Notes under the pieces: generated by a model
Told to the model about the DNA's origin: nothing
The model's database searches: none
The model's input: the letters and a program-made list of their open reading frames with translations, nothing else
Made by a program: the position numbers and the translations under genes
Source of the DNA: Plantago major
Lineage: Eukaryota; Streptophyta; Magnoliopsida; Lamiales; Plantaginaceae
Assembly: GCA_026545765.1 (NCBI GenBank)
Contig: CM048842.1
Coordinates: forward strand, 44,711,431-44,775,430
Direction of reading: 5' to 3'
DNA length: 64,000 nt
Part shown: piece by piece, positions 13,060 through 23,784 of the stretch
How positions within the stretch are numbered: the first letter of the stretch is position 1
Layout of the letters: each line of letters starts with the position of its first letter

Positions 13060-13292
13060 GTCTCATGAGAGATGGTATATAGATAACTTATCTAAAAATG
13101 ACCTATGCTTTTAGAAAAATGATCCATGTTATTAACCAAAATGTCTATGTTGTTAACGAAATCCATTTCTTTTGTAATATAAAAAAATCCAATGTTTATA
13201 ACATAGACATTTTGATTAATAACATCGATTATTTTCTTGACAACAAAGATCTGTCTTTAAATAAATTATCTAAAGCCCGTCTCTCATGAGAA
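13060..13292. mobile_element. foldback MITE with arms of about 110 bp
   Basis: The two halves are imperfect inverted copies. The left arm starts GTCTCATGAGAGATGG; the right arm, read in reverse, starts TTCTCATGAGAGACGG. Both then pass through matching stretches such as AAAATGTCTATGTT. Nearly the whole 233 bp would fold on itself. A short frame over 13098-13289 is a by-product of this structure. The superfamily and target duplication are not clear. Confidence 0.65.
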
Positions 13293-14014
13293 CTGCTCTA
13301 ATTCATAGTATATGTTATTTAGCATCTCTGCTGGCAGCGTTTCTATTCTTGTTGTTGTTACGCCGCCCTTCATTGTTGTGAAATGGACCTATTCCCAAAA
13401 TGCCACCATTTCTACTAGAACCCAATTAAACCATTTTTAGAAACTCAGCTCAATTAAGATATTTTGAAAGAAGCAAGTCTTAACGTCCATAAGACCACGG
13501 TCATGACGGCAACGGCGGGGTTTTCCTGTCGCATACAAATGTAACCGTTGGGCTGGCCCCAACCCAACAGATATTTGCTGGCCCACAACTTATTTCTTTG
13601 CATTTTGTTTTATTTATATTATATTGTTTAAATAATAAAAAATAAAAATTATACCAACGTCTATATTTTCTCGAGATCTATAAATAAACATCAAAATCCA
13701 TTCATTTTACCACACCTCTACTTTCTCCCTTCTTCTATTCTTAAACTCAAAACGTAATAAATTCGTATTCCACTTCTCGTTTTTACCCACCTACATCTCC
13801 AACCTGTCTTTCATTAACCACTACATCAACAACTTGTCATCAAGTTCCGACGATGCAATGATCATGTTATATTGATGGTGATGCCGGTTCATTAAGTTCC
13901 AACTACTATCACAAATTTACCAAACTAATTTTTCAAGCCTAACCTGAAATAATCACCCACATTGAAATATCAGAACGACGCGCGCGCTGGGGGCGGGGGG
14001 GGGGGGGGGGGGTT
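13293..14014. other. noncoding region 5' of the Harbinger relic
   Basis: There is no gene. A TATA-like CTATAAATAA lies at 13679-13688, with a pyrimidine-rich leader-like stretch after it, and may be the promoter side of the transposase relic. A nearly pure G run occupies about 13987-14012. Confidence 0.4.
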
Positions 14015-14642
14015 ACTTGGAGGCTATAGTTGACTTGGAGGTGGTTGCATCCCAAGATACTTGGATGTGGCATTCGTTCTTCGGTGTTGCACGAAAACTG
14101 AATGTCTTACCCTGGTTGCACTGTTATCGGTATTCGACGAAGTACTACAAGGCAAAGCTCCTGCTTGTAACTACGAAGTGAACGATAATATGTACTACAT
14201 GCAATCCAAATGATGGAAGATGTCAAAAGTAGGCAACATTTTTAAAGTCCATCAAAGGTCCAAGCAATCCAAAACAGGCGAAGTTTGCAAACCGACAAGA
14301 GGCATGCAAGAAAGATGTTGAATGCACATTCGGAGTTCTCCAAGCACGCTTCAAAATTATCAAAAATCCAGCAATGATACATAACAAAGTAGACCTAGCT
14401 AGGATCATGTGTGTTGCTTTTGATTACATAATATGATAGTTGAGGATGAGAGACACACATATCTCAACTATGAAGAATTCATAAAAGAATTCAAAGAAGA
14501 TGACAGAGAATTAGGCATATATGTCGACCCTACCAATGGCTTCACTTGTGAAGATTCAGCGATCAATCAAGTCAACAATTACCTGGCCAAGAAGAAAGAC
14601 TTATTAAGTTTGGAACACATGAACAACTTCGGAAAGACATGA
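14015..14642 (+). pseudogene. PIF/Harbinger transposase relic
   Basis: Plus-strand fragments match the plant Harbinger (ALP1-like, DDE_Tnp_4) transposase in order: LEVVASQDTWMWHSFFG (about 14030-14090), LQGKAPACNYEV (about 14147-14182), RQEACKKDVECTFGVLQARF (about 14299-14355) and MIVEDERHTYLNYEEF (from 14433). The N-terminal third is absent. The frame shifts between the first and second blocks, a segment is missing between the second and third, and an in-frame break lies just before the last block. Only the final 69 codons are open. This enzyme once cut and pasted a DNA transposon; this copy cannot. I could not define its terminal inverted repeats. Confidence 0.75.
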
Positions 14643-15251
14643 TGAAATATGTTTGGACTTTAGAGTACGACAGATCGTTCTTAGTTTTTATGTTTATGTA
14701 TGTGTGTTGTTATTTCATTTCTAGTATGTTTGATGTTTGTCTTGTATCGTTTTCATGCTCTCAACGAATGAATTTGTGTTTGTGTAATACCAGGAATCTA
14801 ACTTTTATTAATATTCGATTTCAAAAAGTTTTAAAAAATAATTTAAGTGTAATTTATTAATTCAAACTTCCAAACACTCTTATAATATGTTTAATATGTT
14901 AAATATGTAAAAAAAAAATTGACGACGGAATAGTAACCACGACCAACTGGAGGACAGTTTTTCAGAATCTCGATATGAACCCGTCGCATGGAATTTTGCA
15001 TCACGACGGTGGCGACGGCCAGAACAATTGATAATGGTTTAAAGAGTGGTATTTTGATTTTAGATTTTTCACATTTCAATTTCAATTTTACAGTCACTAG
15101 TAAAACCGAGATATTCTATTAAATAACTACTCCCTCATTTAGGAAAGCTTCCTCCCTCATTTAGGTGAACTTCGTACTTGCAGTTGGCGGCTAATTTTAT
15201 GTGAAAATTAAATAAATTATAACATATAAAAATACAGTAAATATATATGTA
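14643..15251. other. AT-rich intergenic DNA
   Basis: No gene is visible. The first 200 bases are probably the 3' flank of the Harbinger relic. Near 15130-15170 a CTCCCTCATTTAGG motif occurs twice; it looks like a damaged MITE end but has no partner. Confidence 0.4.
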
Positions 15252-15491
15252 CTCCCTTCGTCCCAGTTTCATTTACCCGTATTCCGTTTTGATCCGTCCC
15301 AAATTCAATTACCCATTCCTTTAATGGAAAATCTCTCTCCTATTTTATTCACTATCTCTCATACTTTATTCATTATTTCTCCTACTTTATCCAATCTATT
15401 TCCTACTTTATTACTATCTCTTCTAATTTATTCATTTTTTTCTTAAAACTTGTGTCTGACCCGCGGGTAATTGAAACCGGGACGGAGGGAG
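15252..15491. mobile_element. Stowaway MITE, 240 bp
   Basis: Terminal inverted repeats CTCCCTTCGTCCCAG and CCGGGACGGAGGGAG are flanked by the TA duplication at 15250-15251 and 15492-15493. The middle is AT-rich with the TTATTCATTATTT-type repeats common in these elements. No coding capacity. Confidence 0.85.
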
Positions 15492-15499
15492 TATAATTT

Positions 15500-18075
15500 T
15501 AGTGGAAAATACATAATATTCATCAAAATGCGTCACCATGAGACTTAAAAGTTTGATGCCGGATTTAATTTCCTTGTGTCAATCTAGTTTCATAAGTGGT
15601 AGAAGTACTCAGGATAATGTTCTAGTGATGCAAGAGATTCTACATTCGTTGCGGGCTAAAATGAAGAATAAGACAGGTTGTATGGTAATGAAACTCGACT
15701 TGGAGAAAGCTTATGACCGTGTGAACTGGAACTTCCTTGAGGATATTTTGAGAGATTTTAACTTCCCTATGAACCTAATTAAGCTCATCATGTTTTGTGT
15801 AAGGAATTCTAAATCACAGATTTTATGGAATGGCAAGCCTTTGGAAGAGCTGACTCATACCTGTGGTTTACGACAAGGAGATCCTCTGTCTCCATATCTC
15901 TTCGTTCTTTGCATCGAGAGACTCTCTTATATAGTTCAGGATATGGTGGATAAGAAGAAATGGAATCTGATTAAGCCTTGCCGGAATGGACATTCTTTTT
16001 CACATATACTTTTTGCTGATGATCTAATCTTGATGAGCAAAGCAACTTTGGCCAATGCTAGAGTGGTGAAGAAGGTTATTTATGAGTTTTGCACAGCGTC
16101 TGGTTTAAATCTAAATTTAAACAAGTCTAAAGTATTCTTCTCCAAGCACGGAGGGGCTGGATTGAAGAGATGTATCACAGATATCCTGGGTTTCGGCCAA
16201 ACTCTGAATCTAGGAAAATATTTCGGCATTTATCTCAGACATGGCCGAGTTTCCAAAGCTGAAGCGGGCAGGCTGCTAGACAAAGTCACTGCAAAGTATA
16301 ATGTTTGGAAGAAAAAGTTGTTGTCTACTGCGGGTCGTGTGACTTTGATACAAGCTGTGGCGACATCGATTCATATTTACGATATGCAAAGTTCTTGGCT
16401 GCCGGAACATATATGTGATCGTCTGGACAAATTAAATAGAGACTTTCTTTGGTCCAACGACATCTCGAAGCAAAAGATCCATCTACTTAGCTGGAAACAT
16501 GTAACTCAATCGAAAAAGAACGGGGATTGGGAATTCGGGAAGCTCGAATAAACAATGAGGCAATGTTATCAAAAATTGTTTGGAAGACTTTGCGAAATGA
16601 ACCAGCAATCTGGATGGAGCTTGTTCAAGCTAAGTACCTTAAAGGAAAGAATATCCTGAATTACATATCGAAACCGGGTGACAGCCCAATCTGGAAAGGG
16701 GTGAGTAAATGCGCCCAGAAACTACGCTCAAGCTTCCGATGGAGAATTGGTGACGGTACTCGAATACTTTTCTAGTTGGATGCGTGGTTCGAAAATGATG
16801 GTTTATGGAAAGCTGTGAATTTTTTGGACCCAAGGGATAACAATGTAACTTTAAATAAAGTTCTGCATCATGATGGAACATGGGATTTCTCAAGCCTAGC
16901 CACACCAGTTCCTGCGCATATCCAACAGCAACTGACTTCTTCAAATATTCAGCTTGTCGATGAGGAAGATAGAATTTTATGGAACGCATCAGCTAATGGT
17001 ACTTTCTCCTGCGCCTTTATCAAGTCTTATCTGTGAACGATATATAAGACACCAGAAGGAAAGATTGGAGCTGCATATGGAAGAGTAAACTACCGAATAA
17101 GATGAAACTTTTTTTGTGGCTTGCTCTCCATGACCGACTACTCACGAATTCCTTGAGATTTAAACGCCAGATAGCTTTAACTAATGTCTGCCCGCAATGC
17201 TTAATCGATGAAGAATCAGTGCTACATATCCTGAGACATTGACGGAAAGCAAAAGATATATGGGCTAAAATTCTGACTGCGGAAGATCTACCCAAATTCG
17301 ATAGAATTGCAGACAAGGACTGGTTCAGTACCAATCTTAAAGGGAATTTTCACTCAAAGCTAACAGAGGATGCGCACTGGATAGCCATCTTCACTGCCAC
17401 AACTTGGGCAATTTGGAAATCGAGGAACTCGAGCATTTTCAGAGGTAAACCAGAGTCGATTCAAAGCTCTATCTTTCTCATCAAGAAGCACAGTAGCGAG
17501 ATAATGCTTAAGATGGCTCCTACTGCTTTTATGTGAGAAGTGAAATACTGGGAGAAGCCACAACATACCTAGGTGAAGTTGAATGTGGACGGAGGCTGCA
17601 ATACGCAATCAAAATCTGGTGCCATCGGAGGGGTTCTGAGAGACGAGAATGGTAATTGGATTTGGGGTTATGCGGCATCGCTATGTAATCCTACTGTGAA
17701 TGAAGTTGAGCTCAAGAGCTTGCTGCGCGGGCTTCAATTGGCTTGGGAGCAGCGGATCCCTAAGATGGTGGTTGAATCTGATTCCTCAACAGTTTATGAT
17801 TGGCTTACAGATAAAGAAGGGGAACCGCCGGAACTGGAAGAAGATGTCCAAAGATGCAAAGAACTGCTACATAAGCCTTGGGAAATAGATCCAAGGAAGA
17901 TTGACAGACTAGCCAATTTTTGTGCTGATCATTTAGCTAAATTGGGTTATTGTTAGAATGGAGATGGTATGCTATGGCATTCACTTCCCATTTCTGTAAT
18001 GCCTTTTTTGGGGACTGACTCTAGCCTTTAGGCTTTAATAATATCCTTTTTCTCACGGGAAAAAAAAAAAAAAAA
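15500..18075 (+). mobile_element. 5'-truncated L1-type LINE, ORF2 pseudogene
   Basis: The plus strand holds the C-terminal two thirds of a plant L1 ORF2. Order: reverse transcriptase (15538-16551, with KLDLEKAYDRVNW, GLRQGDPLSPYLF and active site FADD near 16015), linker and zinc-type zf-RVT region (about 16530-17450), RNase H (17573-17956), 3' UTR and a poly(A) tail (about 18059-18075). The endonuclease and all of ORF1 are missing, as expected from incomplete reverse transcription. The ORF2 frame is broken: a shift near 16530, a stop at 16773, another break near 17034, and stops near 17240 and 17572. It begins directly beside the Stowaway MITE. I could not find a target duplication. Confidence 0.88.
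17573..17956 (+). pseudogene. LINE ORF2 RNase H domain, open frame
   Basis: A 127-residue open frame gives a complete plant-type RNase H (RVT_3) domain: first Asp in LNVDGG, Glu in VNEVELKS, Asp in VESDSS and a final Asp in CADHLAKLG. It removes RNA from the RNA-DNA hybrid during retrotransposition. It is the C-terminal part of the LINE at 15500-18075 and is separated from the upstream frames by a stop, so it is not a gene on its own. Confidence 0.8.
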
Positions 18076-19047
18076 GTGGGTATAGTAACATTTAAATTGC
18101 ATGCCAATGCCTGAAAATATTTTAACGGATGAATAGTGTCATTCAACTTAATGCCAAACAGCCAGTTAAGTTTTGTAGGGCAACAGAAGTATTATGATAA
18201 AATTCATATTAGTATAAATTAGTTGAGTGTTGGGGTGTCGTTGGTTTGTTCTAATAGTAAGAAAAACATTGATTTTTCAAAATTTCACGGTAAAACCTTG
18301 GCTAAAGCTAAATTGCACGATGTTATATTGTTATGTGTCAAGTAGTTTAAAGGAAAATAAGAACTAAAATGCATGCGTGTTGCAATTAAAGAAGGGCTAG
18401 GCTAATTTTAATACCACTTCGCATTGTACTAATGTTAGTATACATACTATTTAAAATTTGACAATTGTCATAACTAATACTCAAGAATTAATTTGTAAAT
18501 AATTTTAATAATTTAAACAATTTTAAAAATACCAATTATATAAAATTACAAAAACCACCACTCCTAAATAGTCTCTTTATATTTTAAACCCAAATTTATT
18601 CTTCTTATTCAAAACTCACTACCTCAACCTCCTCTTCCCCTTCTTCAATTAATTATCACCCCCACCACCACAAACCACCGCCACAATCATCGGAGCTTCG
18701 ACTAATCAATTTTTTTTTTATAATTTTCTTTTCAGTTGACAAGGAAGGGCTTCCACCATGATGTTGACCGGAGCTCGGCGATCAAAAAAAAGTGTTAGTT
18801 AAAAAAAAATATTTAAAGATAAAAGTAATTTCACCTTATACTAATATTTTCATACTATTAATGTAAGGTTGGTTATAGATTGTTTTTTGGTATATTTTGT
18901 TAAATTTAAAATATAAGGGATGTATAAGTAATTTAACCTTATGCTAATATTTTTAAATATTATGCGACTTAGTGCGACCTTATTATGTGTTCATGTAACG
19001 CCTAGCTAGTTGCATGATGAAAAATGAAGTGTTGAGATTAAATCTAG
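18076..19047. other. AT-rich intergenic DNA with short direct repeats
   Basis: No gene. Two related segments of about 45 bp (near 18823 and 18928, sharing ACCTTAT-CTAATATTTT) lie 105 bp apart. A GC-richer middle (18620-18780) with GGAGCTTCGAC and GGAGCTCGGCG looks like the core seen in the foldback and Mutator-like elements further right, so part of this may be a decayed MITE. Confidence 0.35.
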
Positions 19048-19545
19048 ATTTTTTTTTTTTTAACCTAGAGCGTTAAATTCTCATTCATCCAAAACAAGTA
19101 AGTACAACCGATCCCAAAAGATCCAGGTAAGAGTAATCCTATCCAGCAAGAACAATCAAAATTATTTAATCAGCTACCTACACCAGACGCATTGTAGCAG
19201 TATGTACATGTATTCTCAAATCAGCTCTCAATACACTTTCATGAGCTATGGTATGAATGAGTACTCAGATTTGCCGGAAACTGTTTCTCGGCAAACATCT
19301 CATTGCGACACCTCCAAATTGAGTAAACAGTTTCTGTCAGCCCTTCTTTTTGTTTCACTAATCAGCCATACAATTTCCAAGCTCCAGTCAGTTGGGATAT
19401 GATGGTAGCCTAGCCACGTACATTAGTACCTGTTGCCATGCATACCCTGACAGAAAACGTATCTACCATTTGTAGAAACTCCAAACTTGGCCAATCTATC
19501 TTTAGTTGCCATTCTTCTCAACAAACAAAGCCATCGAATAAAGAG
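19048..19545 (-). mobile_element. LINE 3' end fragment (zf-RVT region)
   Basis: A poly(T) run at about 19051-19063 is the poly(A) tail of a minus-strand LINE. Upstream of it in element order the minus strand reads MATKDRLAKFGVSTNGRYV (near 19515-19460) and LGYHHIPTDWSLEIVWLISE (near 19410-19350), typical of the zinc-finger region after reverse transcriptase in plant L1 ORF2. Several frame changes and stops are present. It is a short, dead, 5'-truncated copy of a LINE different from the one at 15500-18075. Confidence 0.65.
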
Positions 19546-19730
19546 AGCGGATTAAATCTAGAATTGATCAAATAGTTTAAATCGTTGTAAACAAACTTCA
19601 ACCATTAATTTGTTAATAAAACATTGGAAATTGTTCCAATCGACATAGTACTTCTTAATAGTACAAAATACAAAGAGGGAGATGCCTATTCTATTCCATA
19701 CAAAGCATACAAACCCGTATGCCACAATCA

Positions 19731-22316
19731 TTATCCACGGATGTTTCTTTTCTTATAAGCGTACAAACAACATTTGTTCCACATGTTATCAACTGACCCG
19801 AAAAGGGCATCCCTCCATGACTTGTTGAAGATTAATACGTTGAAAACCATCGCAAGTCCCACAGCGTATCCTATTGACACGAAAACATAAAGCCATTCAA
19901 CTTCTAACTTGCCATCTTGATCATCCTTCTCATGTCCTCGAGAACCCGAACCTCCAGGAATCTCACCAGCATTACATTTACTTGGTAGTGGAGGACCACA
20001 AAGTGTATTTCCAGCAAACCTTGAGGGTGGAAATGTCATGATTTGTGTGCCTGGTGGTATTTCCCCTGAGAGGTTATTGTATGACAGGTCGAGATAACTC
20101 AATGATGATAGAAGTCCAATGCTTTGAGGTATTTTTCCAATGAGAAAGTTGTTTGAGAGATCAAGAGATTCCAATACCTTCATATCTTCTATGCCATCCG
20201 GTAGTTTTCCACTCAACCGATTTCTTGAAAAGTTCAATGATCTTAGTTGTGCAAGGCTTGTCAATTGCTTTGGGATATCTCCAGAAAACTTGTTGCTTGA
20301 GAGATCAATGTTGGTAACTAGAGCAAGAATTGTATCGTAATGAAGTCTCATTCCTTTTGTCGCAACAGTTGCACTATCTTGCAACTCAGAATAATAAGCA
20401 GTGGGATTTCTGTGAAATGGAATAATCCATTCTGAGCTAGACATGGCAGTAAAATTGTCCACGCACCTTGGTATTATCCCGGATAAGTTATTATCTGACA
20501 GATCCAAGATACGAAGATTTCTAAGGTGACAGATGCCAGTAAAAAGTTTTCCATCAAGCTGGTTTGAGCGCAGAATGATAATATTCAGCTCAAGCATGTC
20601 TGTTCCCATCCACACCGGTATCTTTCCAATTAATTGATTGTTGGAGAGGTCAATCTTCCACAATTTGGTGCAGTTTTTCATTGAAGATGGTATGTGACCT
20701 GATAATCTGTTGCGGAAGAGGTTCAAAACTTCTAGCTCCACAAACTTTCCAATATACTTTGGGATACGGCCTGAGATGTTGTTGTTCGCCAAATTTAACA
20801 CAACTAATGAGTCAAATTTCATTAAACAATCTGGTAATTCTCCCGACAACATATTTCCTTCAAGATTAAGATACCAAAGAGGCCTGTCAGCTTCAACTGG
20901 GTAGTTGTTGTCGCACAGAAACTCATCTAGACGTCTGGAGAATGAATTGTTGGAGAGGTCCAACATAAGAACCGTTGTCACATCAATACGCGGCGGTGAG
21001 CCACTGAACATGTTTGAACTCAAATCTATCTCCACACCGCTTAGAATCACGTCATCATGAAAGGTTCCGCTTAGTTTGTTGTGAGAGAGATTTAAACTAT
21101 AATCAATCTCCCATAACCAACTAGGAACAAGATCATATTCAATTGCAATTCCGGTGTTAGATAAGTCAAGTGTATGCATCCTGCCCTTTTGTGTGTTGAT
21201 CCATTCAGGAATTCGACCCTCGGCTCCAATGTTCCATGACCCCAAGCAAAGAGAATCAAGTTTAAAGCTTGGGATCCAGTTGTCACTGACTTTAAAAGTC
21301 AGATGATTTCCGGAGGCTCTAAAGAATTCCAACTTTGACAGATTAGCAAAATGAGTTTCGCTCACAATTCCTTCAAGTATGTTGTTACTTACGTCGAATT
21401 CTGTCAAGTTAACAAGCTGTCCCATACTCTCTGGAAGATTTCCAGTGAATTTGTTATCTGACAGGACGAAAACTTCTAAGGACACAAGGTTTCCCAAATT
21501 GTTAGGAAGTGGACCAGATAATCTATTATGCGCGAGATATATACTCACCAGGCTTTTAAATTCTCCAAACTGATATGTTAAATTACCAGAAAGTAGATTA
21601 TCATTGAGTGTAAGGCGCACTAACGATTCTAGGAAGCAAATTGAGATATTTCCAAACACATTTGATATATCTCCAGTGAACATGTTGTTAGCTAAGTACA
21701 TAGTTTGGATGCAGAGGTTCGCAATGCTGCTTGGTATTTCTCCAGAAAGATTATTATCAAATATATCGAGCCAGTTGAGAGAAGTAAGATTTCCTATAGA
21801 ATTAGAAATAGAGCCGTGTAGAGAGTTTCTTCCTAGAGAAAGATGCTCAAGATACTTACAGTCATAGAGCCAATCTGGTATGGTCGAGTTGAAATAGTTC
21901 TCAGTGATATCGAAATATTGAAGCTTTGTGAAGTTGGCAACACTTGGAAGGGCACCATGGATTGCATTGCCACTCAGGTCAAGACGCGTGAGATGTGTGA
22001 GGTTAAACAAGAAGTCCGGGTCTAATTCTCCATTCAATCCTCTAAAGGGGAGGTTGAGTTCAAGAACATGACCGGTTTCGTTGTTGCAGAGTACACCATC
22101 CCAACTGCAGCAATCAATCTCAGATATCCAAGAAGAGAGTGGACCTGGTTTTACTGAAGGATCTTCGGCAGATTGCTTGAAGCGCAAAAGAGATTGTTTT
22201 TCGTTTTCGTCACAGCTGATAATGCCATGGCTAGCTCTACAACATGTCAACAGAAGGGATGCTATTGTTAGGGAGATAAATATGAAAAGCAAGTGATCAG
22301 GAGTAGGCAGCTTCAT
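19731..22316 (-). CDS. LRR receptor-like protein (RLP), intact single exon
   Basis: This 861-residue protein has the classical order of a plant receptor-like protein. There is a signal peptide (residues 1-29), an N-terminal LRR cap (about 33-75, with the pair of cysteines in IDCCSWDGVLC), then more than 20 leucine-rich repeats of the plant extracellular type (LxxLxLSxNxLSGxIP). A non-LRR island follows at about 620-665 and four or five more repeats ending in the RLP signature GEIPPGTQIMTFPPSRFAGN. The protein ends with an acidic stretch, one membrane segment (about 807-830) and a 30-residue tail with no kinase. Many N-glycosylation sites are visible. Such proteins sit in the plasma membrane and signal through partner kinases such as SOBIR1 and BAK1; many are immune receptors (the EIX2/Cf type). 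The ligand cannot be inferred. The start gives a good signal peptide and no in-frame break is seen, so I take it as functional. Confidence 0.93.
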   Translation of the reverse strand: MKLPTPDHLLFIFISLTIASLLLTCCRASHGIISCDENEKQSLLRFKQSAEDPSVKPGPLSSWISEIDCCSWDGVLCNNETGHVLELNLPFRGLNGELDPDFLFNLTHLTRLDLSGNAIHGALPSVANFTKLQYFDITENYFNSTIPDWLYDCKYLEHLSLGRNSLHGSISNSIGNLTSLNWLDIFDNNLSGEIPSSIANLCIQTMYLANNMFTGDISNVFGNISICFLESLVRLTLNDNLLSGNLTYQFGEFKSLVSIYLAHNRLSGPLPNNLGNLVSLEVFVLSDNKFTGNLPESMGQLVNLTEFDVSNNILEGIVSETHFANLSKLEFFRASGNHLTFKVSDNWIPSFKLDSLCLGSWNIGAEGRIPEWINTQKGRMHTLDLSNTGIAIEYDLVPSWLWEIDYSLNLSHNKLSGTFHDDVILSGVEIDLSSNMFSGSPPRIDVTTVLMLDLSNNSFSRRLDEFLCDNNYPVEADRPLWYLNLEGNMLSGELPDCLMKFDSLVVLNLANNNISGRIPKYIGKFVELEVLNLFRNRLSGHIPSSMKNCTKLWKIDLSNNQLIGKIPVWMGTDMLELNIIILRSNQLDGKLFTGICHLRNLRILDLSDNNLSGIIPRCVDNFTAMSSSEWIIPFHRNPTAYYSELQDSATVATKGMRLHYDTILALVTNIDLSSNKFSGDIPKQLTSLAQLRSLNFSRNRLSGKLPDGIEDMKVLESLDLSNNFLIGKIPQSIGLLSSLSYLDLSYNNLSGEIPPGTQIMTFPPSRFAGNTLCGPPLPSKCNAGEIPGGSGSRGHEKDDQDGKLEVEWLYVFVSIGYAVGLAMVFNVLIFNKSWRDALFGSVDNMWNKCCLYAYKKRNIRG

Positions 22317-22355
22317 TTCAAAAGGCAGGGTAGCTATCTCGATGGGTTATTCAAT

Positions 22356-22364
22356 AATTTATAT
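22356..22364 (-). promoter_or_regulatory. TATA-like box of the RLP gene
   Basis: The minus strand reads ATATAAATT 40 bases upstream of the start codon. It is the only TATA-like site at a sensible distance, but it would leave a very short leader. Confidence 0.35.
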
Positions 22365-22940
22365 GCTCAATGAATTATATCGTAGAATATGCGTCGAGCT
22401 ACACTTCACCACATATTAAATTTTCACTCGAATGTCAACATTAATTAATGTGGTTGAGACTTCCATGAGTGTTGTAGAGTATTTGAGATTTAATATAAAT
22501 GAATAAATTTTACAACTCTAAAATGTTTGATTTTTTAAATAATTTCAAATTCTTGAAAGGGCTAATTGGTTGCTGGAGAGTAGAAGCTGGAATTAATAGA
22601 CAGTTTTGTTGTAGTATTGAGTGTTGTTTGAAAATTGAGAAGGCAAGTTGGGTGGCAAATTGAAGCAAATAGAGATAGGTGCAAGGAAAAAGGACATGGG
22701 CATTGATTGAGTAGGCCTAACTGATAGTACTAGAGCTACAATGTTGTACCGTTTTGGAGACTCGTGAGAAGACCTGCACATGGTGTATGGTCAAGGACTC
22801 AAGGTTAAGGTCTGATTTTTCTTATCTTGCTCTATTGCAGTATACTTTTTTTTCCTTGTCAATTTACCCGTATGTACATTCTCGATGTTCTTCTTTCATC
22901 AAGCAAAACAATACATTTTCTACTTCAAATAGTTCACAAT
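22365..22940. other. upstream region of the RLP gene
   Basis: No gene. This is AT-rich DNA that probably contains more of the RLP promoter. Short frames on both strands do not resemble proteins. The TTCACAAT at 22933-22940 is the left target duplication of the following hAT element. Confidence 0.4.
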
Positions 22941-23758
22941 AGAAGTGTTAATGGGGTCTATCTTAGACAGGCCCGCCCGGACCGGCCCGTTACATAGGCC
23001 CGTGACCGGCTCGGACCGAATATTTCATTGGAGCTTTAAGGGCCACCTATTACATGGTCCGGACCGAAAAAGTTGACATATTTAGTAAGCATATTAGGTG
23101 GTATTTGATTTGAATCATAGTATATTAGTTGGGCCAACACATCTAATTAAATTGAGTTTCGAAAAGTTTTAGACACAATAGAGTTTCGTCTTTACTAATT
23201 AGGGAACACTTAGTAAACCACTACACATTTAATTTTGTTCATGTTAGATTGAAGAAGGGCCTAAATTTTAGTTTGAGCAATATGACATTCATTAAGAGTT
23301 GTATGCTTGGTTAATTTAGTCAGTAATTTTACATTAGTTTTGAATAGAAAATGCTCATAGAGATCATGCTGGTTTAATAAGGGTCTCATTGACATCAAAA
23401 GTAAGAGAAACGATAACAATGTACCATTGAAACAAGTGAGAACTACGGAAAAATATTTACAATTGATTCGAGGGAGATTTCAGCCTCACATATCACACCT
23501 AAACATAACAATTTTTAGTGAGTGTTAGATGGGGTAAGAATAATCTCACTCAAATAAAAAGTTAAAAAATCTTAGACATGTTCTACCAAGTCTGCCCCGG
23601 CTCATTATAGGCCCGCCCAGCCCGTAGTTAATTGAGGCTAGGGGCTTGGCCGGACCTAAATATTTCTTCAAAAGCCCGGACCCGGAACGGCCCCTTAAAA
23701 ATGAACCCGCCCGGTAATATTCCGGGCTTTCATGGCCCGGTCCGATTGACACATCTAC
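22941..23758. mobile_element. non-autonomous hAT element with 8-bp TSD TTCACAAT
   Basis: The 818-bp element is flanked by perfect 8-bp repeats TTCACAAT (22933-22940 and 23759-23766), the target length of hAT transposons. Imperfect ends AGAAGTGTTAATGG and, in reverse, GTAGATGTGTCAATCGG pair up. Both subterminal regions are rich in GGCCCG and GGCCGGACC motifs, known transposase-binding-type repeats in hATs. There is no transposase frame. Confidence 0.82.
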
Positions 23759-23784
23759 TTCACAATGCCGGGCATGGACATAGA

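Noticed and set aside
13489-14998. GC-rich flanks with GTCGCAT as Harbinger terminal inverted repeats
   Set aside because: The shared motif is in the same orientation at both sides and not inverted.
15130-15170. A further Stowaway end (CTCCCTCATTTAGG twice)
   Set aside because: No inverted partner and no TA-flanked right end could be matched.
20140-22296. Several plus-strand frames over the RLP gene
   Set aside because: They are antisense by-products of the repetitive LRR codons.
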